A DNA stretch of 64,000 nucleotides from NCBI RefSeq assembly GCF_030816015.1, contig NZ_JAUSXN010000001.1:1364001-1428000 (forward strand), read 5' to 3'. A program made the translations under genes and the position numbers. Shown here piece after piece: positions 44,627-53,540 of this stretch. Within the stretch, counting starts at the first letter, position 1. The number at the start of each line of letters is the position of its first letter. The notes under the pieces were generated by a model. That model was not told the DNA's origin, searched no databases, and saw only the letters and a program-made list of their open reading frames with translations. The DNA comes from Pedobacter sp. W3I1. GTDB lineage: Bacteria; Bacteroidota; Bacteroidia; Sphingobacteriales; Sphingobacteriaceae.

Positions 44627-47560
44627 TTAGTATCCAAAAATCTGCTCCAGGCTTAATTTAGTTACCGGACCAAATTTTGCTAAATCGGCCATGTTGATTT
44701 TTTTCTCTGAAGCAACAATACAATAGCTGTATGGCTTGCCCGAAAGATTGGTTTGATGGAATGATTTTACATCATTAAAAGTTAATGGTTTTAAGTTCGC
44801 GTATTCATCAACTCTCGAGTCGTGATCGAAACCTAATTTTTTATCTGCCAAATAGCTATAGATAATTCCATCTTTAGTTATACGACTGGTTTCCAGGCCG
44901 TTTAATGAATTTGTTTTAGATAGGGCAAATGATTTATCCGACTCTGGTAAAGTGGTTAACAACTCATTCATACCTGCAACTGCTTCGTTCATTTTGTCGG
45001 CCTGTGTACCTACATAAGCGATAACGGTATTCTCTTTCTCTTTGGTATTTGGAGAAGAATATACTGCGAATGTAGAATAAGCCAGGGCTTTAGATTCGCG
45101 AATGGTTTGGAATACAACTGAACCCATGCCACCGCCGAAATAGTTGTTAAATAAAGCAATTTTTGCAGCATTAGCCGGGTCGTATAACCCGCCATTACGT
45201 ACCCAGCGGATTTCTGCCTGAACCATATCGTAATCAGCAAAGTAAACTTTGTTCGAATCGGTTTTGGTGTACACAAATTTCTTAATTGGTGCAGCATCTG
45301 TAAATTCTTTGGCCAATGGGTGTGCTTTAACAATATCAGCAGAAAATGCCGCTAAAGTTTTAGGGCCGTAATAAGTAATGGTGTGTTTGTAATTGGTAAG
45401 GTTGTGTAAGATGTAAATCAAATCTGTCGATTTCATGTTTTTGATCTCATCATTAGTTAATCCATAATTAAAAGGATTATCTGCACCATACTGTGCATAA
45501 CTCATTAAACCACCAAGAATTGATGATTTATTTAATTTTGCGTTATCTCTCGATTTTAACAAACGACCTTTCAAATCTTCTAAGGCTTTTTCGTTTGGTT
45601 TGCAATTGGCCAAAACATCTTCTACCAAGGCAACAGCTTTATCAAAATTTTCTTGTAAACCGCTGATGGAAATTGTTGTTACATCAGTACCTACATTTAT
45701 GCTATAACTACAGGCAATGTTGTAAAATGCTTTGCTAATATCCTCTGCCGAATATTTATCAGTACTTAAGAAAGCCAAATACTGAGCAGCGTAAGGCAAT
45801 AGCTTGTAGTTGTAAGAACCCATATCAAAACGGTAACTCATACGGAAGATTCCGTTTTCGGTGTTTTGAATTGCAATTACATCAGCAATGCCTGCTTTAC
45901 CGAAATTAAGGTCTTTTGTATAATCTAAAAATTTAGGTGCAATAGGTTTTACCGGAGCAGCAATAATATTTTTGGTGAATGGAGAAACCTCATTTACGTT
46001 GGTTTTTACTGCAGTAATGGCTGGTTTTTCTACTTTAATAATGCTCTTATCTTCGCCTTTATGTTTTAAGATAGAAACATAATTGTTAATGAAAAATTTG
46101 TTGGCAAAGTCTACAATTTCCTTTTTGGTTACTTTAGCCATTGCATCAGTTGATGCCAGGGTTTTATCCCATTCTGTACCACGGTTTTGGATAAAGGCAT
46201 TCATAGCGAAATCTGCACGAACATCATTATTGTCAAAGCTTTGGAGTTCGGCCAGTTTAATGTTGGAAACAGTTGCTTTAATCAAACTTTCATCGAATTC
46301 ACCTTTTTTAAGCAACTCTACCTGCTCTAACAATAACTTTTGCGCTTCTTCTAAACTTTGTCCGGCTTTAGGCGAGCCAGATAAAATGAAGATTCCATAA
46401 TCTTTCATGGAATTATAACCGGCACTGGCCCTCAACATTTTTTGTTGTTTATTAATGTTGATATCCATTAAACCCGCTTTACCGTTTGCCAGGATACTGC
46501 CGATTAAATCCAGTAATAAACTTTGGTGAGTATTTTGGGCAAAACCTCTGTAGGCAACGTATAAGTTTTCGGCGCTTGGACCGTAAATATCAACCGTTTG
46601 AACCTGCGTTAATGGTTTTTCTGGTGCAGGATTATAAAGCGACAAAGGTTTAGGTGCCATAAAGGCGAATTCTTTATCTATCTTTTTAATTAAATCATCA
46701 TAATTAATATCGCCGCTCATAATTAGGGCCATATTATTGGGCACATAATATTTGTTGTAATATTTTCTGATTTCGATTAACGATGGGTTTTTTAAATGCT
46801 CAATAGTACCAATAGTGGTTTGTTGTCCGTAGTTATGTGTTGGGAATAAAGCATACAGCATTTTCTCATACATTTTACGGCCATCATTGTCCATACCGAT
46901 GTTTTTCTCTTCGTAAACAGCTTCTAACTCGGTATGGAAGATGCGGAAAACCGGGGCGCGGAAACGTTCTGCCTGTACCGCCAAAAATTTATCAATGGCA
47001 TTTGATGGAAGGTCTTCTTCATAAACGGTTTCTTCTACCGAGGTGTGGGCATTGGTAGAATTACTTCCGATCGATTTCATCATTTTATCGTATTCGTTTG
47101 CGATAGAATAATTAGAAGCTTCGCCCGAAGTTTTATCAATTTCCTTATAAATCTCTTTACGTTTAGCCGGATCGGTAGTTTTATTGTAGGTTTCGTAAAG
47201 TGCCTCGATTTTATCTAAAAGTGGTTTTTCTTTGGCATAATTTAGCGTTCCGAATTTATCCGTTCCTTTAAATAAAAGGTGTTCCAAGTAATGCGCTAAA
47301 CCGGTATTGGTACGTGGATCGGTATTACTACCCGCTCTTACCGCCATTTTATAAGTAATATTCGGCTCTTTATTGTTCTGAGATAAAATTACAGTTAAAC
47401 CGTTTTTTAAAGTATAAAAACGTGTTTTGGTCGGGTCGTTGGTTACATACTTGTAGGCAAAGCCACCAGAAGTTCCTGTTTTCCATTGGTAGGTAGTTTG
47501 CGCTTTCGCTAAAGAACCTGTAATTAGAAAACAAGCCAAAGTAAATAGTTTAAATTTCAT
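44627..47560 (-). CDS. Exported M16 family zinc metallopeptidase (double-domain)
   Basis: From the ATG at 47560 the protein has 977 residues with signal peptide MKFKLFTLACFLITGSLAKAQ. The alternative ATG at 47584 adds 8 polar residues. The inverted zinc motif H90-YLE-H94 and the downstream ETVYEEDLPSNAIDKFLAVQAERF and LEAVYEEKNIGMDN blocks identify an active pitrilysin/insulinase-type first domain, followed by the inactive partner domain (about 560-960). It should degrade peptides in the periplasm or at the outer membrane. It is a single gene closed by its own terminator. Confidence 0.94.
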   Translation of the reverse strand: MKFKLFTLACFLITGSLAKAQTTYQWKTGTSGGFAYKYVTNDPTKTRFYTLKNGLTVILSQNNKEPNITYKMAVRAGSNTDPRTNTGLAHYLEHLLFKGTDKFGTLNYAKEKPLLDKIEALYETYNKTTDPAKRKEIYKEIDKTSGEASNYSIANEYDKMMKSIGSNSTNAHTSVEETVYEEDLPSNAIDKFLAVQAERFRAPVFRIFHTELEAVYEEKNIGMDNDGRKMYEKMLYALFPTHNYGQQTTIGTIEHLKNPSLIEIRKYYNKYYVPNNMALIMSGDINYDDLIKKIDKEFAFMAPKPLSLYNPAPEKPLTQVQTVDIYGPSAENLYVAYRGFAQNTHQSLLLDLIGSILANGKAGLMDININKQQKMLRASAGYNSMKDYGIFILSGSPKAGQSLEEAQKLLLEQVELLKKGEFDESLIKATVSNIKLAELQSFDNNDVRADFAMNAFIQNRGTEWDKTLASTDAMAKVTKKEIVDFANKFFINNYVSILKHKGEDKSIIKVEKPAITAVKTNVNEVSPFTKNIIAAPVKPIAPKFLDYTKDLNFGKAGIADVIAIQNTENGIFRMSYRFDMGSYNYKLLPYAAQYLAFLSTDKYSAEDISKAFYNIACSYSINVGTDVTTISISGLQENFDKAVALVEDVLANCKPNEKALEDLKGRLLKSRDNAKLNKSSILGGLMSYAQYGADNPFNYGLTNDEIKNMKSTDLIYILHNLTNYKHTITYYGPKTLAAFSADIVKAHPLAKEFTDAAPIKKFVYTKTDSNKVYFADYDMVQAEIRWVRNGGLYDPANAAKIALFNNYFGGGMGSVVFQTIRESKALAYSTFAVYSSPNTKEKENTVIAYVGTQADKMNEAVAGMNELLTTLPESDKSFALSKTNSLNGLETSRITKDGIIYSYLADKKLGFDHDSRVDEYANLKPLTFNDVKSFHQTNLSGKPYSYCIVASEKKINMADLAKFGPVTKLSLEQIFGY

Positions 47561-47781
47561 TGCTTGGTTTTGGTTTATGATCATGAGTGCGTATCTGGTA
47601 GTTTAAGCTTGATCTCAAATACTGCCTTCATTTTTAATAAGTTATTTATTCAAATATATATGCTTTCTCGTATCTAACGAAATATTTTTGCTTTCAGAAC
47701 TAAAAATATAGGAATAAATGATTTTTGCATATAAACCATGCTTTATTGTGCCTTGAATTTATAATCTGTATTTTTACCGGC

Positions 47782-48621
47782 ATGACAAAGCAGGGCACAA
47801 AACCAACTATTTTGGTTGTAAATGATGACGGGATTACCGCTACAGGCATCAAAAATTTAATGGAGGTAATGCAGGAGCTGGGCAATGTGGTGGTGGTTGC
47901 GCCCGATAGTCCGCAAAGTGGAATGGGGCATGCTATTACCATAGGTAAACCGATCCGTTTTGATAAGGTTGATCTTTATGCAGGTGTAGAAATGTATAAA
48001 TGCAGCGGAACCCCGGTTGATTGCGTTAAAATTGCGGTAAATAAGATTTTTAAAGGTAAAAAACCTGATCTGTGCGTATCAGGAATTAACCACGGACTAA
48101 ATAATTCGATTAATGTGCTCTATTCAGGTACCATGTCTGCTGCGGTAGAAGGTGCAATAGAAAAAATTCCATCTATTGGTTTCTCTTTAGATGATTTTGC
48201 GGCCGATGCCGATTTTAGTCATACCAAAAAATACATTAAAAACATCTGCGAGCAGGTTTTGACGAATGGTTTGCCAGAAGGAACGCTTTTAAACGTGAAT
48301 TTTCCGAAAGGTGATCACCTAAAAGGCGTTAAAGTTTGCCGTCAGGCTAATGCCAAGTGGATGGAAGAATTTGATGAAAGAACAGATCCTTACAAGCGCC
48401 CATACTATTGGTTAACGGGTGTTTTTGAAAATTTTGACAAAGGGGAAGATACCGATGTTTGGGCATTAGAACACAATTATGTTTCTATCGTTCCGGTTCA
48501 GTTCGATTTAACGGCGCATCATGCCATACAAACCCTTAACAGTTGGGAATTTATTGGTAATGCTGATTCGAAACCTGTGGGTACTAAAGTTTCGGCGCCT
48601 GATGGCATTAATTTAGGTTAA
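47782..48621 (+). CDS. surE: 5'/3'-nucleotidase SurE
   Basis: The 279-residue protein, started at MTKQGTKPTILVVNDDGITATG (47782), matches SurE. The ATG at 47725 would add 19 residues, some hydrophobic, before the conserved start and is rejected. Metal-binding DD in VVNDDG, APDSPQSGMGHAIT, KCSGTPVDCVKIA, SGINHGLN and YSGTMSAAVEGA are all present. It removes phosphate from nucleoside 5' and 3' monophosphates in a metal-dependent manner. The small membrane protein gene follows 12 bases later, then lpxB, which fits a stationary-phase or envelope-related cluster. Confidence 0.94.
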   Translation: MTKQGTKPTILVVNDDGITATGIKNLMEVMQELGNVVVVAPDSPQSGMGHAITIGKPIRFDKVDLYAGVEMYKCSGTPVDCVKIAVNKIFKGKKPDLCVSGINHGLNNSINVLYSGTMSAAVEGAIEKIPSIGFSLDDFAADADFSHTKKYIKNICEQVLTNGLPEGTLLNVNFPKGDHLKGVKVCRQANAKWMEEFDERTDPYKRPYYWLTGVFENFDKGEDTDVWALEHNYVSIVPVQFDLTAHHAIQTLNSWEFIGNADSKPVGTKVSAPDGINLG

Positions 48622-48633
48622 GCGCTAACTGTT

Positions 48634-48906
48634 ATGATTGATCAGTTAAAAAGATTAAATAATTCGGTATGGATAGGTTTAGGCATTGGTTTACTTGTGC
48701 CAGCAATATTTTGTGCTATTGCCTGGTACATTATTAACCATGTGGCTTCCCTTGCTAAAGCAGATCTGTTATATATTGGGGGTATTGCCATAAATGCTTA
48801 TACCATGCAATACTTTTTTAAATACAACAAAGAAAATATAGGTAGAGGTATATTGGCCGCAACGTTTTTGTGCGCTTTTGTATTTTTTGCGTATAAGGTT
48901 TTTTAA
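48634..48906 (+). CDS. Small membrane protein of unknown function
   Basis: The 90-residue protein has three predicted membrane helices (about residues 11-32, 42-60 and 70-88). No family is recognised. It starts 12 bases after surE and is likely co-transcribed with it. Confidence 0.7.
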   Translation: MIDQLKRLNNSVWIGLGIGLLVPAIFCAIAWYIINHVASLAKADLLYIGGIAINAYTMQYFFKYNKENIGRGILAATFLCAFVFFAYKVF

Positions 48907-48930
48907 AAATGCAGAAGTATATAAGTCAGT

Positions 48931-49002
48931 TCGTCATCCTGAATTCATTTCAGGATCCTAATGCTATTTGCTTTAAAATTCCTGCCTGCGCAGGAATGAC
49001 GA
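48931..49002. repeat. Inverted intergenic repeat (TCGTCATCCTGA family)
   Basis: TCGTCATCCTGA and CAGGAATGACGA are the arms. Inside lie two small hairpins, CCTGAA...TTCAGG and TTCCTGCCTGCGCAGGAA. It fills the gap between the small membrane protein gene and lpxB. Confidence 0.85.
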
Positions 49003-49051
49003 TCACTTTTTATCTTACGTCTAATGATAGATTTGCTGTAAAATAATAACT

Positions 49052-50155
49052 ATGAAATACTACCTCGTAGCCGGAGAAGCCTCAGGCGATTTACATGGCG
49101 CCAACTTAATGAAAGCCTTAAAAGCTGAGGATAGTGAAGCTATGTTCAGGTATTTCGGCGGTGATAAAATGGAAGTCGAGGGGGGCGAGCTGGTTAAACA
49201 TTATGCTGATATGGCTTTTATGGGCTTTACTGAAGTAATCCTAAATTTAAGAACCATTTTCAGACACCTCAAAGCCTGTAAAGATGATATTTTAAAATGG
49301 AGGCCTGATGTGCTGATCCTGATCGATTTTCCAGGTTTTAATTTAAAAATCGCGGAGTTTGCAAAGGCCAATGGCATAAAAGTATGTTATTATATTTCGC
49401 CTAAAGTTTGGGCCTGGAACCAAAAACGGGTACTTAAAATCAAAAAGGTTGTCGATCATATGTTCTGTATCTTACCTTTCGAAGTAGATTTCTATAAGGA
49501 ATGGGGGATGAAGGTAGATTACGTTGGCAATCCCTTGTTAGATGAAATTGCGCAGTTTACACCGGAGCTGAATTTTCGCGAAAACCATCAATTGGGAGGT
49601 GGGAAAATTATTGCCCTTTTGCCTGGTAGCCGCAAGCAGGAAATAGAACGTTTATTGCCAGTGATGTTAAGCATTACTGAAAGTTATCCCGATTATGTAT
49701 TTGCCATTGCTGCTGCACCAACTTTTACCGAAAGTTACTATCACCAGTTTACAGGAGATAAAAAGATTCACTTGCTTTTTAACAATACCTATAATTTATT
49801 GCGCCATGCCCATGCTGCAATCGTGGCGTCTGGAACAGCTACGCTAGAAACTGCTTTGTTTAAAGTTCCGCAGGTGGTGGTTTATAAGGGAGGAACTATT
49901 TCAATTGCCATAGCCAGGATGTTGGTGAAAATTAAATTCATTTCACTCGTTAACCTGATCGTAAATAAGAAGATTGTAACCGAACTCATCCAGGAAGATT
50001 GTAGCACTCAAAAAGTAAACGAAGAGCTTAAAGTCATCCTGGCAGGAACTGGCAGGAGTGAGATGTTAAAACATTACGATGAGCTTCTTTTACTTATGGG
50101 CAAGCCAGGTGCTTCAGCAAAAACGGCCAGATTAATTTCTACATATCTACAGTAA
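49052..50155 (+). CDS. lpxB: Lipid-A-disaccharide synthase
   Basis: The 367-residue protein carries the family motifs GEASGDLHGANLMKAL, MAFMGFTEVILNL, LILIDFPGFNLKIA, YYISPKVWAWNQKR, GNPLLDEI, LPGSRKQEIERLLP and ASGTATLETALFKVPQVVVYKG. It joins UDP-2,3-diacylglucosamine with lipid X to make lipid A disaccharide at the inner membrane (GT19). It follows surE with a repeat between them, a common order in this phylum. Confidence 0.95.
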   Translation: MKYYLVAGEASGDLHGANLMKALKAEDSEAMFRYFGGDKMEVEGGELVKHYADMAFMGFTEVILNLRTIFRHLKACKDDILKWRPDVLILIDFPGFNLKIAEFAKANGIKVCYYISPKVWAWNQKRVLKIKKVVDHMFCILPFEVDFYKEWGMKVDYVGNPLLDEIAQFTPELNFRENHQLGGGKIIALLPGSRKQEIERLLPVMLSITESYPDYVFAIAAAPTFTESYYHQFTGDKKIHLLFNNTYNLLRHAHAAIVASGTATLETALFKVPQVVVYKGGTISIAIARMLVKIKFISLVNLIVNKKIVTELIQEDCSTQKVNEELKVILAGTGRSEMLKHYDELLLLMGKPGASAKTARLISTYLQ

Positions 50156-50161
50156 ATTTAT

Positions 50162-50249
50162 ATTTCCGCAAACGTAACATTTTAAGGGTTTTTCATTTTT
50201 TTTAAAACAAAACCCTGTTTAAGACGTTACTAAATCGTTTTGCGGAAAT
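50162..50249. promoter_or_regulatory. Long interrupted inverted repeat between lpxB and susC
   Basis: ATTTCCGCAAACG (50162-50174) and CGTTTTGCGGAAAT (50236-50249) are the outer arms; AGGGTTTT (50185-50192) and AAAACCCT (50209-50216) are the inner stem, with GTAAC/GTTAC words between. It may be an lpxB terminator (T-rich loop) or a dyad control site of the PUL. Confidence 0.6.
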
Positions 50250-50344
50250 CTTAACTATAACTAATTAATCTCGTAGCTCTTATTAATTTAGTAAAATTTT
50301 GGCCGCATTGCGTAACTAATTATAAACTAAACTAGTGAGTGCCA

Positions 50345-53300
50345 ATGAAAAACATTTTACTCAGGACGACAGGATTCCTATGCCTTGTCCTACTTTCAAG
50401 CCCCCAGTTGTTTGCGAAAATTACGAGCGAAAAAAAGAATTTAAACCGCTACTATTTTCAGCAGGATACAACTAAAAAACAAGACACAACAAAAAAAGTT
50501 CCGGTGGCTAAACCTGCTGATTCGGTAAAAGTACCACCAAACCCGCTTGGTGGTTCGCGCCCGGTGACTGCCCCTGCACCTGCCGCAACTACAACAGCAC
50601 CTGCTACGCCTGCGAGCACTGCTCCTGCAGCATCGGCAGCCCAAAAAACAATTACCGGTACCGTTGTGGATGAGCAAAAAATCGGTTTGCCCGGCGTTGG
50701 GATTAAGATCCAGGGCAAAACAGGTGGTACCGTAACACAAGAAAATGGTAAATTCAGTATCAATGTTACTGCCCCAACCGATGTGCTGTTATTTAGCTAC
50801 ATCGGTTACCAGACTAAATCTGTTCCGGCTGGTAATGGAGCAACGCCGTTAACCATCAATTTAGTACCGTCGCAATCTCAAAAATTAGATGAAGTAGTGG
50901 TGGTTGGTTATGGCACATTAAAAACAAAAGAAGTTACTTCATCCGTTGCCCACGTAGATACTTCCCAATTTAGGCAAAGTGGCGCCCGGAATCCACTCGA
51001 TCTGATCCAGGGTAAAGTTGCTGGTTTAAACCTCACTCGAACGAGTGGTTCAAATCCGAATTCCGGGGTTAATGTACAACTACGTGGGGCAGTAACCGTA
51101 ACAGGAAGCTCTAGCCCTTTATTTGTTATCGATGGAATACCTGGCGGTAACCCCGATCTCTTGCAGCAAGATGATATACTCTCGGTTGATGTACTTAAGG
51201 ATGGTTCTGGTGCTGCAATTTATGGTACCAGTGCAAATGCGGGTGTAATCCTGATCACCACTAAAAAAGGGAAACCAGGTGCGCCACAGTTTAATTACTC
51301 ATCTTATCTCCGTAAAGAATTCATCCAAAATAGATTAGACTTTTTAACTGCAGATGAATTCAGGCAAAAAATTAGCTCAGGAGTATTAGATGCTCAGGAT
51401 TATGGAGCAAGCGAAGATTTGTATGGAAGTTTAATCAATAAAGATAACTTGTCACAAAATCATAACCTATCATTATCTGGAGGTACGAACAATACAAATT
51501 ATCGTGCAAGTTTAAACTACCGGGATTTACAAGGGATTGGACTGGAAAATGGACGAAAAGAATACACCGTTAGGTTAAATGTAAACCAGAAAGGTTTTAA
51601 TGATAAGCTGAATGTTCAAATGAACCTGGCTTCAAACTTTAACAATGCAAATACATTAGGTGGAAGTGGTTGGGAAGAAGAACTGGTTAAAAATCCAACC
51701 AAACGGATTTATAACCCAAACGGAACTTTTTATTTTGATAATCAAAGTACCAATCAATATGCCAGATTACAGCAAGAACGGAACAAAAGAAAACAGCAAA
51801 CAAGTTCGGCAGATATTAAAGCAGATATAGACCTTGCGAAAGGATTAAAGGGATCAGTATTTGGTTCGGTACAGCGTGATAGCTATACCGACGGCGCATG
51901 GGCATCAATTTTTTCTGAACGTTCTGTAGAAGATGCTGATTATCCTGGCGGGGGCTATGCCAGTAAAGGTAATTTTCTTTCTCAAAGTTTTGCACTTGAA
52001 CCGACACTACAATATAATACCATTTTAAAAGAAAAACATTCTATTTCTGCTGTAGCTGGTTATAGTTACCGCTATTATATAGAAGAAGGCCAGTCGGCAA
52101 GTAACCGTGGTTTTATCAATGATCAGTTTCATGAAGATAATTTAACGACAGGTATTGCATTAACTGACGGGAGAGCAACGGCTACAAGTTTTAAAAATGA
52201 CAATACTTTAATTGCATTTTTTGGAAGAGTTAACTATGCCTTCAACAATAAATACCTTTTACAATTGATATTGAGACGTGAAGGCTCTTCAAAATTTGGA
52301 GAAAACAACAAATGGGGAAATTTCCCGGCAGTTTCGGTTGGTTGGAATATATCTGACGAAAACTTCATGAAAAATGTAAAATGGGTAAATTACTTAAAAC
52401 TTAGGGCTGGTTATGGTGTAACCGGTAATTCTGGTTTTGCCAACAATGCTTCGAGGGTAGTTTTAGGTGGTGGAGGAAGATACCTTTATCCTGATGGTTC
52501 GTACAGGGAAACTTATGGTCCAACAACCAATGTTAACCCTGATTTAAAGTGGGAAACCAAAAGAGAGTTAAATATTGGTGCCGATTTTACTTTGTTTAAC
52601 AGCAAATTAACAGGTGCGTTGGATTTATTTAACAGAACAACAAAAGATCTGTTGGATCAGTACACCACTCCACAACCTCCGTATGTATTGTCTAACATTT
52701 ATGCTAATGTAGGTACCATATCTTCTAAAGGTATTGAATTGGCCCTAAGTTATCAGGCAATAAAAAATAAGGATTTTACTTTTAGCATGGACTTTACCGG
52801 AAGTACCTTAAGTAACAAACTGGTAACTTATTCTAACGATATTTTCGACGTCCGGTACAAAACTTTCGGAGGTATTGGTGGATCAGGTGCATTAGGTGAT
52901 GCTATTACCACTTACGAAGGTGCACCATTGGGTGAGTTTTGGGGTAAACGTTTTGCCGGCTTCGATGCTGCTGGAAAATGGCTGTTCTATAACCGCAATG
53001 GGCAAGCAGTACATAACGATCAGATTAATTACTCAAAAGATCCGAACCTTACCGATTTAGCGCTGATTGGTAATGCAATCCCGAAATATTATGCCTCGTT
53101 TACTGCTAATCTAGCTTATAAGAACTGGGATTTCAGAATGTTTGTAAGAGGGAAATTTGATTATCAGATATTAAATACTACGGCACTTTCTTACGGAAAC
53201 CCATCTATAAAAGGTAGTAATTATCTAGCCTCAGCTTTTGATAAGTACAGCCAAATTAACGATACCTACATGTACTCTGATTATTATCTGGAAAACGGTA

Positions 53301-53530
53301 CCAACTTAAAAATCGATGAAATAACTATTGGGTACAACTTTAAATTAAAAACGAAGCTTATCCGCAACCTGCGCCTCTATGCCACCGGACAAAACTTAAT
53401 TACCATAACCGGCTATACAGGTAACGATCCTGATTTTGTTTTGGATACCGGCTTAGGCCCAGGTGTTGATAATCGAAATGCTTATCCAAGTACCAGGTCA
53501 TTCTTGTTTGGTTTAAACCTTGGCTTCTAA
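50345..53530 (+). CDS. SusC/RagA-like TonB-dependent transporter with Pro/Ala-rich linker
   Basis: The frame opens with GTG at 50339, but the ATG at 50345 (MKNILLRTTGFLCLVLL) is preferred, giving 1061 residues. Signal peptide 1-24. Residues about 40-100 are low complexity (QDTTKKQDTTKK, then Pro-, Ala-, Thr-rich), unlike the other SusC in this window. A carboxypeptidase-regulatory-like domain (about 100-180, KTITGTVVDEQKIGLPGVGI), the plug (LDEVVVVGYGTLKTKEVTSSV) and the barrel ending SFLFGLNLGF follow. It imports glycan fragments with the SusD encoded 10 bases downstream. The linker may lengthen the periplasmic reach to TonB or a partner. Confidence 0.94.
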   Translation: MKNILLRTTGFLCLVLLSSPQLFAKITSEKKNLNRYYFQQDTTKKQDTTKKVPVAKPADSVKVPPNPLGGSRPVTAPAPAATTTAPATPASTAPAASAAQKTITGTVVDEQKIGLPGVGIKIQGKTGGTVTQENGKFSINVTAPTDVLLFSYIGYQTKSVPAGNGATPLTINLVPSQSQKLDEVVVVGYGTLKTKEVTSSVAHVDTSQFRQSGARNPLDLIQGKVAGLNLTRTSGSNPNSGVNVQLRGAVTVTGSSSPLFVIDGIPGGNPDLLQQDDILSVDVLKDGSGAAIYGTSANAGVILITTKKGKPGAPQFNYSSYLRKEFIQNRLDFLTADEFRQKISSGVLDAQDYGASEDLYGSLINKDNLSQNHNLSLSGGTNNTNYRASLNYRDLQGIGLENGRKEYTVRLNVNQKGFNDKLNVQMNLASNFNNANTLGGSGWEEELVKNPTKRIYNPNGTFYFDNQSTNQYARLQQERNKRKQQTSSADIKADIDLAKGLKGSVFGSVQRDSYTDGAWASIFSERSVEDADYPGGGYASKGNFLSQSFALEPTLQYNTILKEKHSISAVAGYSYRYYIEEGQSASNRGFINDQFHEDNLTTGIALTDGRATATSFKNDNTLIAFFGRVNYAFNNKYLLQLILRREGSSKFGENNKWGNFPAVSVGWNISDENFMKNVKWVNYLKLRAGYGVTGNSGFANNASRVVLGGGGRYLYPDGSYRETYGPTTNVNPDLKWETKRELNIGADFTLFNSKLTGALDLFNRTTKDLLDQYTTPQPPYVLSNIYANVGTISSKGIELALSYQAIKNKDFTFSMDFTGSTLSNKLVTYSNDIFDVRYKTFGGIGGSGALGDAITTYEGAPLGEFWGKRFAGFDAAGKWLFYNRNGQAVHNDQINYSKDPNLTDLALIGNAIPKYYASFTANLAYKNWDFRMFVRGKFDYQILNTTALSYGNPSIKGSNYLASAFDKYSQINDTYMYSDYYLENGTNLKIDEITIGYNFKLKTKLIRNLRLYATGQNLITITGYTGNDPDFVLDTGLGPGVDNRNAYPSTRSFLFGLNLGF

Positions 53531-53540
53531 ACTTACTACT

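Noticed and set aside
53520-53540. TTG start for the second SusD
   Set aside because: It lies inside the upstream susC gene and puts residues before a good lipoprotein signal starting at 53541.
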